DNA from: an uncultured Succinivibrionaceae bacterium
GTDB lineage: Bacteria > Pseudomonadota > Gammaproteobacteria > Enterobacterales > Succinivibrionaceae
DNA length: 64,000 bases
Assembly (NCBI GenBank): GCA_944393045.1
Contig: CALXYT010000007.1
Coordinates: forward strand, 1-64,000
Reading direction: 5' to 3'
Made by a program: the position numbers and the translations under genes. Positions 17,277 to 25,312 of this stretch are shown here, piece by piece. Under the pieces are notes generated by a model. It saw only the letters and a list, made by a program, of their open reading frames with translations. It was not told the DNA's origin and searched no databases. Numbering within the stretch: position 1 is the stretch's first letter; every line of letters starts with the position of its first letter.

Positions 17277-18521
17277 ATGGAATATTTTGATTATATTGGT
17301 GGATCTTTTGTAGCAGAAAAGGTAAAGGTTGAAGATTTAGCTAAGCAATATGGCACACCATTATATGTATATTCTAGAACTTGTCTAGAAGATACGTTTA
17401 AAGCTTTTGATTCTTCTTTTGGGGATACTCCTCATTTAGTATGTTACGCAGTTAAGGCTAATAGCAATATTGCAGTATTAAATGTAATGGCCAAGTTAGG
17501 TGCTGGTTTTGACATTGTTTCAGGTGGTGAATTAGCTAGAGTTATTAAGGCTGGTGGCGATCCTGCTAAGGTTGTGTATTCAGGCGTTGCTAAAAGTAAA
17601 GATGAAATTATCTACGCTCTTGAGAAGGGGATTAAATGCTTTAATGTTGAATCTGAAGCAGAAATGCAGCGTATAAGTGAAATAGCAACCTCTTTAAAGA
17701 AAGAAGCTCCTGTTTCAATTCGTGTAAATCCAGATGTTGATGCAGGAACTCACCCTTATATTTCAACTGGTTTAAAGAAAAATAAGTTTGGTGTAACTAT
17801 TGATAAAGCTTATGATTTATACTTAGCAGCTAGCAAAATGCCTGGTATTGCTATTAAAGGTATAGATTGTCATATCGGTTCACAGCTTACTACTATTACT
17901 CCATTTACTGATGCTATTGATAGAGTTTTATGTTTAGTTGATAGACTTGAAAAAGTTGGTATCAATTTCTCCCATATTGATGTTGGTGGTGGTTTAGGTG
18001 TTGTTTACGATGATGAAACACCTCCATCAATTAAGGAATATGTAGAGGCAATTAAAGATAAGTTAGTTCATAAGAAGCTAACTATTATTTGCGAACCTGG
18101 TAGAGCAATGGTAGCTAATGCAGGTGTGTTAGTTGCAAAATGTGAGTACTTAAAAGAAGGTGAAATTTCTAATTTCTGTATAGTTGATACTGCTATGAAC
18201 GACCTTATTCGTCCAAGTCTTTATGAGGCGTGGATGAAGATTGAGGAAGTTAATAAGAATTTAGATCGTCCCCAAAAAGAATACGATGTTGTAGGTCCAA
18301 TATGCGAAACTGGCGATTTTCTTGGTAAAGGTAGAAAGTTAAAAGTAGCAAGTGGAGATTATTTAGTAGTTAGAGGCGCTGGTGCATATGGTTTTGCAAT
18401 GAGTTCTAACTATAATTCAAGACCTAGAGCAGCAGAAATTTTAGTAAGTGCAGATAAGACATATGTAATCAGAGCAAGAGAAACTATTGATGACTTATAT
18501 GCTCTCGAGACACTAGTGTAA
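17277..18521 (+). CDS. lysA: Diaminopimelate decarboxylase LysA
   Basis: This 414-residue PLP enzyme of the alanine racemase fold converts meso-diaminopimelate to lysine. The PLP lysine is in CYAVKANSN near residue 60. HIGSQ is near residue 201, and CEPGRAMVANAG is near residue 276. The C-terminal active-site cysteine is in GPICETGDFLG. The gene precedes dapF by 18 bases, joining the last two steps of lysine synthesis. This order is common in Vibrio and Pseudomonas; in E. coli lysA is elsewhere. Confidence 0.95.
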   Translation: MEYFDYIGGSFVAEKVKVEDLAKQYGTPLYVYSRTCLEDTFKAFDSSFGDTPHLVCYAVKANSNIAVLNVMAKLGAGFDIVSGGELARVIKAGGDPAKVVYSGVAKSKDEIIYALEKGIKCFNVESEAEMQRISEIATSLKKEAPVSIRVNPDVDAGTHPYISTGLKKNKFGVTIDKAYDLYLAASKMPGIAIKGIDCHIGSQLTTITPFTDAIDRVLCLVDRLEKVGINFSHIDVGGGLGVVYDDETPPSIKEYVEAIKDKLVHKKLTIICEPGRAMVANAGVLVAKCEYLKEGEISNFCIVDTAMNDLIRPSLYEAWMKIEEVNKNLDRPQKEYDVVGPICETGDFLGKGRKLKVASGDYLVVRGAGAYGFAMSSNYNSRPRAAEILVSADKTYVIRARETIDDLYALETLV

Positions 18522-18539
18522 GAAATAACGAGGTATTGC

Positions 18540-19370
18540 GTGATTCTAAAGTTTTCTAAAATGCAGGGGTTAGGCAATGACTTTATGGTTGTTGATGCCG
18601 TAACACAAAAGGTATTTTTTACTCCAGCAAAAATTAGAATGTTAGCAGACCGTCATTTTGGGATAGGGTTTGATCAATTATTGGTAGTTGAACCACCTTA
18701 TGACCCAGAAATAGATTTTCATTATCGTATTTTTAATGCTGATGGTTCTGAGGTGCAGCAATGTGGTAATGGTGCACGTTGTTTTATGCGTTTTGTTACC
18801 ATGAAAGGATTAATTAATAAAAAGGTGGTAAAGGTTAGCACTGTAAGTGGTACTATAACATTAACATTAACAGCAGATGATCAAGTTATTGTTAATATGG
18901 GAGTGCCTGTTTTTACCCCAGATAAAATTCCATTTAAAGCACCAAAACAAGAAAAAACTTATTTGCTTCAAGTTGATGATGTAAGTTTATTATGTGGCTG
19001 CGTTTCTATGGGGAATCCTCATTGCGTTATAGAGGTAGAAAATACTGCGACGGCTGATGTGGCAAAGTTGGGGCCGAAGATTGAGAACCATGAACGTTTT
19101 CCAGAACGAGTAAATGTTGGTTTTATGCAAGTCTTAAATGATCATGAGATCAATTTACGTGTTTATGAACGTGGCGCTCAAGAAACTTTAGCTTGTGGAA
19201 CTGGAGCTTGCGCGGCTACTGTAACCGGTATAACGCAAGGAAAAATCAAGTCTCCTGTAAAAGTACATTTAACAGGTGGTGATTTAAATATTTCTTGGGA
19301 TGGTCCTAATACTCCTGTTATGATGACAGGGCCCGCTGTCTTAGTATACGATGGTGAGATCTACATCTAA
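18540..19370 (+). CDS. dapF: Diaminopimelate epimerase DapF
   Basis: This 276-residue cofactor-independent racemase converts LL- to meso-diaminopimelate for peptidoglycan and lysine. The two catalytic cysteines are in [10 protein letters not shown] (near residue 74) and ACGTGACAAT (near residue 221). The N-terminal MQGLGNDFM is the family signature. The start is GTG, preceded by GAGG. The length matches the family (274 in E. coli). xerC follows after eight bases. Confidence 0.95.
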   Translation: MILKFSKMQGLGNDFMVVDAVTQKVFFTPAKIRMLADRHFGIGFDQLLVVEPPYDPEIDFHYRIFNADGSEVQQCGNGARCFMRFVTMKGLINKKVVKVSTVSGTITLTLTADDQVIVNMGVPVFTPDKIPFKAPKQEKTYLLQVDDVSLLCGCVSMGNPHCVIEVENTATADVAKLGPKIENHERFPERVNVGFMQVLNDHEINLRVYERGAQETLACGTGACAATVTGITQGKIKSPVKVHLTGGDLNISWDGPNTPVMMTGPAVLVYDGEIYI

Positions 19371-19378
19371 GGAAATAT

Positions 19379-20344
19379 ATGGCTAGGAATGAAGAGAATA
19401 AACAACCGTCAGCTAACTTTAAGAAGTTATATGATGTAGCAGTAGAGTTCTTAGAGTACCTAGCCGTTGAAAGATTTTATAGTAAATATACTGTTAAAAG
19501 TTACAATTATACCCTTAGAAGTTTTGTGGAGCTTATTACTGAAACTTATCCTAATGTTGAGAAGTGGCAAGATATATCTGATGATATGTTAAGACACGTT
19601 ATTAGAGCCACTAAAGGTAAAAATACCGAGTTAAAAAATCGTTCACGAGCCCATTTAGTTTCCGTATTAAAAAGTTTTTATAAGTTTTTAATAAGAAATA
19701 AGTACGTAGCAGAAAACGTTATGGAGCTAATAAAGCTCCCAAAATTTGGTAAAAAACTGCCTCAATATTTAACTTATGAGCAAATTACTAAATTATTGAC
19801 CTTGCCTAAAAATCCAACCGATAAAGAAATAAGATTAAATGCAATTATTGAATTGTTGTTTTCAAGTGGGATGCGTATTTCTGAATTATGCAATATAAGA
19901 CTTTCAGATATTGATATTAATAATCAAGAAGTTAGGGTTATTGGTAAGGGTAATAAAGAGCGTATTGTTCCTTTTGGTACTTATGCATTAGTTGCCCTAA
20001 ACCGCTGGATGGAAGTAAGATCGCACTATAATCCTGAGTGTGATTATCTTTTTTTAAATCGTTTTGGTAATAAATTATCTGTAAGAGCCGTACAAATAGA
20101 GTTAGCAAAATCTGGCGAGGCGTTAAATTTACCAATAGGGTTATCACCACATAAGTTGCGTCATTCCTTTGCTACTGAAATGCTTGCTGGTGGAGCCGAT
20201 TTACGTGTAGTTCAGGAGTTATTAGGTCATACCACTTTAGGAGTAACGCAAGTTTATTTACACCTTGATGAAAATAGATTACGTAAAACTTATGTTAAAG
20301 CTCATCCTCTTGAGGTTGATGACGATTTCAGTCATATGGAATAA
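19379..20344 (+). CDS. xerC: Tyrosine recombinase XerC
   Basis: This 321-residue site-specific recombinase acts with XerD at dif to resolve chromosome dimers. An N-terminal SAM-like DNA-binding domain (about residues 15-110) precedes the catalytic domain. The catalytic residues are all visible: Arg in SSGMRISEL, Lys in GKGNKERIVP, HxxR in PHKLRHSFA, His in LLGHTTLG, and the tyrosine in TQVYLHLD. It is about 20 residues longer than E. coli XerC, mostly at the N-terminus. Its place between dapF and yigB is conserved and separates it from phage integrases of similar length. Confidence 0.92.
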   Translation: MARNEENKQPSANFKKLYDVAVEFLEYLAVERFYSKYTVKSYNYTLRSFVELITETYPNVEKWQDISDDMLRHVIRATKGKNTELKNRSRAHLVSVLKSFYKFLIRNKYVAENVMELIKLPKFGKKLPQYLTYEQITKLLTLPKNPTDKEIRLNAIIELLFSSGMRISELCNIRLSDIDINNQEVRVIGKGNKERIVPFGTYALVALNRWMEVRSHYNPECDYLFLNRFGNKLSVRAVQIELAKSGEALNLPIGLSPHKLRHSFATEMLAGGADLRVVQELLGHTTLGVTQVYLHLDENRLRKTYVKAHPLEVDDDFSHME

Positions 20345-20347
20345 CTT

Positions 20348-21058
20348 ATGATATTTTATCGGTCCTGGCATAAGCCATTAGTTTTATCGTTTGATCTTGA
20401 TGATACTCTTTATGATAATCAACCAATAATTGATTTTGCTGAAAAATATACTGCTAAACTTTTGGGTATAGCGTTTTTAGGTGGTAAGCGTTTATTTGAG
20501 CAAGATATTGTTCAGGTTAAAAAAGATTTATTTGCTGAAAATCCATTACTTATTAATGATGTAACCAAAACTAGATATTTAGTATTTAAAAAGTTACTAC
20601 GGGATTTTGGATATCATGATAAAGCGCAGGACGTGATAGCGCAAAAAATGATGGAATGCTTTTTACATGTTCGTTCTAATAGAGTACAAATCCAAAAAAG
20701 GGTAATAGATATTTTATATACTTTAAAAAAGCGTTATCCTTTGATAGCTATTAGTAATGGTAATATGGATGTAAAGCAAACATCTTTGGCAGGGATTTTT
20801 GAGAAAGTTTATAATCCTAATGTTAATGTTTTTGCTAAACCGAGTGCTGATTTATTTAATCAGGCGATAAAAGATTATCACATAGCACCTAATATGTTAT
20901 GTCATATTGGAGATAGCGGTTATACTGATATTTTAGGTGGATTAAATGCAGGATCTCAAACGGTGTTAGTAACATCTTTTAGAGTAGATTCATACTTATT
21001 ATTACCACATGTTGAGGTTAAAGATATAGAAGAGTTACTTACACTTTTTACCTCATAA
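20348..21058 (+). CDS. yigB: HAD-superfamily hydrolase, YigB-like
   Basis: This 236-residue HAD phosphatase has motif I SFDLDDTLYDN near residue 15, with the nucleophile and acid aspartates. Motif II is AISNGNMD near residue 136. Motif III and IV are FAKPSADLF and HIGDSGYTDILG. The E. coli counterpart, next to xerC, dephosphorylates FMN and other small phosphates. The gene begins three bases after the xerC stop, so translation is probably coupled. No terminator was found before the rho promoter. Confidence 0.85.
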   Translation: MIFYRSWHKPLVLSFDLDDTLYDNQPIIDFAEKYTAKLLGIAFLGGKRLFEQDIVQVKKDLFAENPLLINDVTKTRYLVFKKLLRDFGYHDKAQDVIAQKMMECFLHVRSNRVQIQKRVIDILYTLKKRYPLIAISNGNMDVKQTSLAGIFEKVYNPNVNVFAKPSADLFNQAIKDYHIAPNMLCHIGDSGYTDILGGLNAGSQTVLVTSFRVDSYLLLPHVEVKDIEELLTLFTS

Positions 21059-21102
21059 ATCCTTATGTTTAAGCGATTTATGCGTAAAAAAACGTTATAA
21101 AT

Positions 21103-21131
21103 TTGGCAATAATCAAAAAAAATGATATACT
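21103..21131 (+). promoter_or_regulatory. Predicted rho promoter
   Basis: TTGGCA (21103-21108) and TATACT (21126-21131) are exactly 17 bases apart. Transcription would begin near 21138, leaving a leader of about 90 bases before rho. It is one of the best sigma-70 matches in the window. Confidence 0.75.
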
Positions 21132-21229
21132 CCTAACATTCTAGTTTTATTCTCTTGTTCTTGAGAATTTTTACATCCCTTAAAAATCAATAAACACTTA
21201 TCGTTAGTGTATTCTAATTATTTACTCAT

Positions 21230-22498
21230 ATGAATTTAACAGATCTTAAAAACATGCAAACGCCTGATTTAGTAGCCCTGGGTGAAAAAATGGGACTAGA
21301 TAATATAGGTCGTTTAGCAAGAAAAGATATTATTTTTAATATATTAAAGGCTCATGCCAAGAATGGTGAGGATATTTTTGGTGGTGGAGTCTTACAAATT
21401 CTTCAAGATGGATTTGGTTTTCTTCGCAGTGCGGATAGTTCTTACTTAGCAGGACCTGATGATATTTATGTATCTCAAAATCAAATCAGAAAATTAAATT
21501 TGCATACAGGTGACACTATTGTAGGAAAAATACGTCCACCAAAAGCTGAAAATGAACGATATTTTGCTCTCCTACGTGTAGATTCCATAAATCAAGATAA
21601 ACCTGAAAATGCTAGAAATAAGATCCTGTTTGAAAATTTAACTCCATTACACCCAACTGAAAGAATCCGTTTAGAGCGTGGCAATGGTTCAAAAGAAGAT
21701 ATTACAGCTCGAGTAGTAGATTTATCTTCTCCAATAGGTAAAGGGCAAAGAGGTTTAATAGTTGCACCTCCAAAAGCTGGTAAAACCATGCTTTTACAAA
21801 ACATAGCTCAAAGTATTCATGCTAATAATCCTGAATGTGTATTGATAGTACTTCTTATTGACGAACGCCCTGAAGAAGTAACTGAAATGAAGCGACTCGT
21901 TCAGGGGGAGGTTGTGGCTTCAACATTCGATGAACCTCCAACAAGACATGTACAAGTAGCTGAAATGGTAATTGAAAAAGCTAAGCGTTTAGTTGAGCAT
22001 AAGAATGATGTGGTAATTTTACTTGATTCAATTACTCGTTTAGCTAGAGCATATAATACGGTAATTCCATCATCAGGTAAGGTGTTATCTGGTGGTGTTG
22101 ATGCTAATGCATTACAAGGTCCTAAGAGATTATTCGGTGCTGCACGTAATGTTGAAGAAGGTGGCTCTTTAACAATTATTGGTACAGCGTTAATCGATAC
22201 TGGTTCTAAGATGGATGAAGTTATTTACGAAGAATTTAAAGGAACAGGTAATCTTGAATTACAACTAAGCCGTAAGATAGCTGAAAAGAGAGTATTCCCT
22301 GCTATTGATATTACCAAATCAGGTACTCGTCACGAGGAATTACTCACAAGCCCTGAAGAATTACAAAAAATGTGGATTTTACGTAAATTTGTACATCCTA
22401 TGGGTGAAATTGAGGCAATGGAATTTCTTATCAACCAACTTTCTCTTACAAAGACTAATGAAGAGTTCTTTGATGTTATGAAAGGTAATAAGTCATAA
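21230..22498 (+). CDS. rho: Transcription termination factor Rho
   Basis: This 422-residue hexameric RNA helicase ends untranslated transcripts. The N-terminal RNA-binding domain contains DGFGFLRS near residue 61 (RNP1-like). The Walker A motif is [11 protein letters not shown] near residue 180, and the Walker B region is [16 protein letters not shown] near residue 262. The Q- and R-loop region [25 protein letters not shown] is close to invariant in Rho, and only its first and last parts are needed to recognise it. The length matches E. coli (419). In E. coli trxA lies directly upstream; here trxA is 2 kb downstream on the other strand. Confidence 0.97.
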   Translation: MNLTDLKNMQTPDLVALGEKMGLDNIGRLARKDIIFNILKAHAKNGEDIFGGGVLQILQDGFGFLRSADSSYLAGPDDIYVSQNQIRKLNLHTGDTIVGKIRPPKAENERYFALLRVDSINQDKPENARNKILFENLTPLHPTERIRLERGNGSKEDITARVVDLSSPIGKGQRGLIVAPPKAGKTMLLQNIAQSIHANNPECVLIVLLIDERPEEVTEMKRLVQGEVVASTFDEPPTRHVQVAEMVIEKAKRLVEHKNDVVILLDSITRLARAYNTVIPSSGKVLSGGVDANALQGPKRLFGAARNVEEGGSLTIIGTALIDTGSKMDEVIYEEFKGTGNLELQLSRKIAEKRVFPAIDITKSGTRHEELLTSPEELQKMWILRKFVHPMGEIEAMEFLINQLSLTKTNEEFFDVMKGNKS

Positions 22499-22526
22499 AC
22501 TTATTATTTTAAAGTGTTGATTCATA

Positions 22527-22593
22527 GGTAGAGTAGTTTATAAAACTACACTACCTTAAATATCATTAAAGGAGAAATTTCCTTTAGTGATAT
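22527..22593. terminator. Two hairpins between convergent rho and ddl
   Basis: The first hairpin (22527-22555) pairs GGTAG with CTACC and GTAGTTT with AAACTAC around one mismatch. The second (22560-22593) has a 14-bp stem starting ATATCA and ending TGATAT, with one T.G pair. Neither has a good T tract on either side, so they may be weak bidirectional terminators or 3'-end stabilisers. Confidence 0.5.
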
Positions 22594-22605
22594 TATCTAA
22601 GAGCA

Positions 22606-23595
22606 TTACTTATTTAATGATTTAGCAATACGATCCTTAATAAAATCTAGCATGTTTTCCCCATGATGGGCTAGCATCTTAGGGAACATGGATATTGGTG
22701 TCATACCTGGGAAAGTATTTATTTCATTTAAATAAATTTTTCCGTCTTCTGTTAAGAAGAAATCAATGCGTGAAAGATCTTTTAGTTTAAATAATTTGAA
22801 TGCTTGTAGTGCATAATTGCGGATAGCTTCTTTAATATCCTCAGGTAAATAAGCCTCTGTTACTGTTTCAGACTTAGAAGAAGAATTATATTTTTCTTCG
22901 TAAGTGTAGAATTTGTTATTTGGGGTAATGATTTCACCAGGGAAAGTAGCAATAAGCTTATTATTAAATTCGTAAGTAGCTACCTCAAGTTCACGAGGAT
23001 TTAAAGACTGTTCAATAAGAACGGAGTTACTATAGGTAAATGCTTTTTCAATAGCAGGTAGTAATTCATCAATAGTATGTACTTGATAACAACCTACAGA
23101 TGAGCCTTGAGAGGCAGCTTTAACAAAGACTTTCTTATACTTATTAAAAAATTCTTGTGCTTTAGTTAAGTTTGCACTTGATTGAGTATCAAGATAGATA
23201 TATGGAGTATTAGGAATATGGCAACTATCCATATAAAGCTTGGTGGTTATTTTATTAAAACAAGCCTTTGATGCCCAAGAATCACAACCAAAATATGGTA
23301 TATGATAAATTTCTAGTAAAGATTGGATATCACCTGTTTCTCCTGGGAAACCATGGATGCAAGGGATAACGTAATCAACTTTAAATTCTTCAGTACCAAT
23401 AAGTAAAGTTTTATTTTGTTGTAAAGAGCAGTTTGTTCCTTCACAATCCCAATAATCATTGTGTATAACAACGTGTTTTACATTATAAGAAGGTTCTTCT
23501 TGTAAGACTTTGCGTAAAAAATCAGCGGTAATAAGCGAAATCTCGTGTTCTGATCCGTCGCCTCCACAAAGAAGAAGGATGTTTATTTTGTTCAT
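22606..23595 (-). CDS. ddl: D-alanine--D-alanine ligase family protein
   Basis: This ATP-grasp enzyme of about 329 residues should join two D-alanines for peptidoglycan. The N-terminus has LLCGGDGSEHEISL, the Ddl serine-loop signature. SQGSSVGCYQV in the middle is the ATP-grasp loop, and EINTFPGMTPISMFPK near the C-terminus is the metal- and substrate-binding block. I place the start at the ATG ending at 23595; a further 20 codons upstream are an unlikely hydrophobic extension. The gene stands between rho and a lipoprotein gene, not in the mur cluster where ddlB usually lies. D-Ala-D-lactate or other X-group ligases cannot be excluded. Confidence 0.85.
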   Translation of the reverse strand: MNKINILLLCGGDGSEHEISLITADFLRKVLQEEPSYNVKHVVIHNDYWDCEGTNCSLQQNKTLLIGTEEFKVDYVIPCIHGFPGETGDIQSLLEIYHIPYFGCDSWASKACFNKITTKLYMDSCHIPNTPYIYLDTQSSANLTKAQEFFNKYKKVFVKAASQGSSVGCYQVHTIDELLPAIEKAFTYSNSVLIEQSLNPRELEVATYEFNNKLIATFPGEIITPNNKFYTYEEKYNSSSKSETVTEAYLPEDIKEAIRNYALQAFKLFKLKDLSRIDFFLTEDGKIYLNEINTFPGMTPISMFPKMLAHHGENMLDFIKDRIAKSLNK

Positions 23596-23766
23596 GAAAA
23601 TTTTCTCGATTAATTTGCAAATTAAAAAAATAAAAAGCAAAGATATTATAAACATTGTTTATTTGTTTTAATATCTCAGTTAAAGATTTTTGTCCTTTAA
23701 ATAGGATAAAATTTTTGATAGATTATAAAAAAATTGAAGATGAAGAATAAAGAGGATGTGCAAATT

Positions 23767-24465
23767 ATGAAATATTTCCTTTTAGCAATGTTGAGTATTG
23801 GTTTTATTTTATCAGGTTGCGTGCAAGTAACTCAGGATGGTAAGCCAATTAAAGCTACCCCAAGTAATAAATCAGTTCATCTTGAATTAAATAAGGCTTT
23901 AACCTCATTTAAAGGCGAATATGCTCAACTTAAATATGAAGAAACCAATAAAATTATTAGTGAAATATTTCAAGGTAATATTGATACTATAAAGTCTGTT
24001 TTAGAGGAACCTAATAAATATGAACCACCTGTATTATTTGCTTATGCTGATCAGGTATTTTTAGCAGGTCAGCCAGAGGTGGCTATGTTTTGGTATTATA
24101 CAGCGCAATTACGTGCTCGCTCTGATGCTAATAAATCACTAGATAGTAGTGTTCAAGAAGGTGTTACTAATTTAAGTAATAAATATGGTAATGCTATTGG
24201 TCAATATGCGTTAGCTAATCTTGATAAGTTACAAAATGTAATGGTAAAAGTTATTGAATGGGATGAAAGTTCTACTCGTGAATATGATCCTAAATGGGTA
24301 GCTATTTTAGGTCAAGAAGCCAAATTTAGTAATAAAATTCGTTTTAGATCTGAATCAGAATATAAGAAAATCAATGATTCTGTGCGTGAAGGGTGGAAAT
24401 TAGGTTTTAAGAATGCCATTTATCAGCTAAGAAAGGAGCAGGCAGAAAGAATGCTTGAAGAATAG
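23767..24465 (+). CDS. Lipoprotein of unknown function
   Basis: This predicted lipoprotein of about 232 residues has a short signal peptide and the lipobox ILSGCVQV (cysteine near residue 18). The mature part is helical and hydrophilic. It contains AMFWYYTAQLRARSD around residue 110, which resembles a TPR or Sel1-like helix pair. No enzyme motif is visible. I choose the ATG at 23767, since earlier in-frame TTG and ATG codons would put a charged tail before the signal peptide. It is divergent from ddl and convergent with trxA. The exported location is clear; the function is unknown. Confidence 0.7.
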   Translation: MKYFLLAMLSIGFILSGCVQVTQDGKPIKATPSNKSVHLELNKALTSFKGEYAQLKYEETNKIISEIFQGNIDTIKSVLEEPNKYEPPVLFAYADQVFLAGQPEVAMFWYYTAQLRARSDANKSLDSSVQEGVTNLSNKYGNAIGQYALANLDKLQNVMVKVIEWDESSTREYDPKWVAILGQEAKFSNKIRFRSESEYKKINDSVREGWKLGFKNAIYQLRKEQAERMLEE

Positions 24466-24470
24466 AAAAA

Positions 24471-24512
24471 TAAGTAAAAATGCAATTCTATTAAGAATTG
24501 CATTTTTACTTA
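24471..24512. terminator. Bidirectional terminator between the lipoprotein gene and trxA
   Basis: A perfect 19-bp stem (24471-24489 with 24494-24512) surrounds the loop ATTA. Runs of A and T at the base give a T-rich side for each direction. It serves both converging genes. Confidence 0.85.
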
Positions 24513-24539
24513 TAGTTTGCTTCAGAAATTATGTGTTTT

Positions 24540-24869
24540 TTATTGTTTTAAAGCTTTTTCAATAAATTCTGTTAACTGTGCTTTGTTTAATGCTCCAATT
24601 TGACGAGCAACCACTTCGCCATTTTTGAAAACTAGTAAAAGAGGAATACTACGAACACCAAACTTTGCAGCATAGGCAGTTGCTTTATCCACATTTATCT
24701 TACAGAATTTCATATCAGTCATTTCGTTAGCAACTTCATGTAGTACAGGTGCAAATGCTTGGCAAGGACCACACCAGGTAGCCCAGAAATCAACGAGAAC
24801 AGGAGTTGTGCTATTAAGAACTGTAGCTTCAAAATTGGAGTCATCAATTTCAATAATATTTTCGCTCAT
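24540..24869 (-). CDS. trxA: Thioredoxin TrxA
   Basis: This 109-residue cytoplasmic disulfide reductase has the invariant active site WATWCGPCQAF near residues 28-38. The cis-proline loop is VRSIPLLLVFKNG near residue 75. The length equals that of E. coli thioredoxin 1. AGGGGA is a strong ribosome site seven bases before the ATG. It maintains reduced ribonucleotide reductase and other enzymes. It is near rho, as in E. coli, but on the opposite strand with two genes between. Confidence 0.95.
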   Translation of the reverse strand: MSENIIEIDDSNFEATVLNSTTPVLVDFWATWCGPCQAFAPVLHEVANEMTDMKFCKINVDKATAYAAKFGVRSIPLLLVFKNGEVVARQIGALNKAQLTEFIEKALKQ

Positions 24870-25312
24870 ATTTTCCCCTAAATAATCAAAGACAAAATAA
24901 AAGTGTATGTGAATACTTTCATATAGATTATTATATATGAAAAAACGTTTTAATAATTAATAATCACTCATATTTGGCTTTATATGGAAATTTTTTTCAG
25001 TTAATGTAGGTTAGGTCAAAAAATTAGACGTTAAAAGTGTGAGTCAAAGGAAAAAATTGGGTAATTTTAGAGTATTTTTAAAGTGCTTTACCAATGAAAA
25101 GGTTAAAGATTAAAAAATTACCTGTACCAAGTTCATAAAGAACAATTCTTTCAATACCAAATATGTCATACTTTTGCTAACATTTGTTATTTATTAGCAA
25201 AAGTATTTATATCATTAAAGCCATTTGAGTATTATGCCAAACAAGATTGATAGTAAAAAGTAAAATTGATATACGAATTGATTTTACGGTCATAACAAGG
25301 AGCAAATAAGGG
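24870..25312. other. Intergenic region between trxA and polA
   Basis: These 443 bases lie between divergent trxA and polA and hold no gene I can support. The part next to trxA is very AT-rich and probably holds its promoter. An inverted repeat pairs GGTAATTTT (25060-25068) with AAAATTACC (25114-25122). A perfect 13-bp inverted repeat lies at 25168-25206. A small RNA read toward polA is possible but unproven. Confidence 0.4.
25168..25206. repeat. Perfect 13-bp inverted repeat upstream of polA
   Basis: ATACTTTTGCTAA (25168-25180) is repeated inverted at 25194-25206 with a 13-base spacer. No T run follows on either side, so it is not a standard terminator. It could be an operator or an RNA stem. 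It lies 107 bases before the polA start. Confidence 0.55.
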
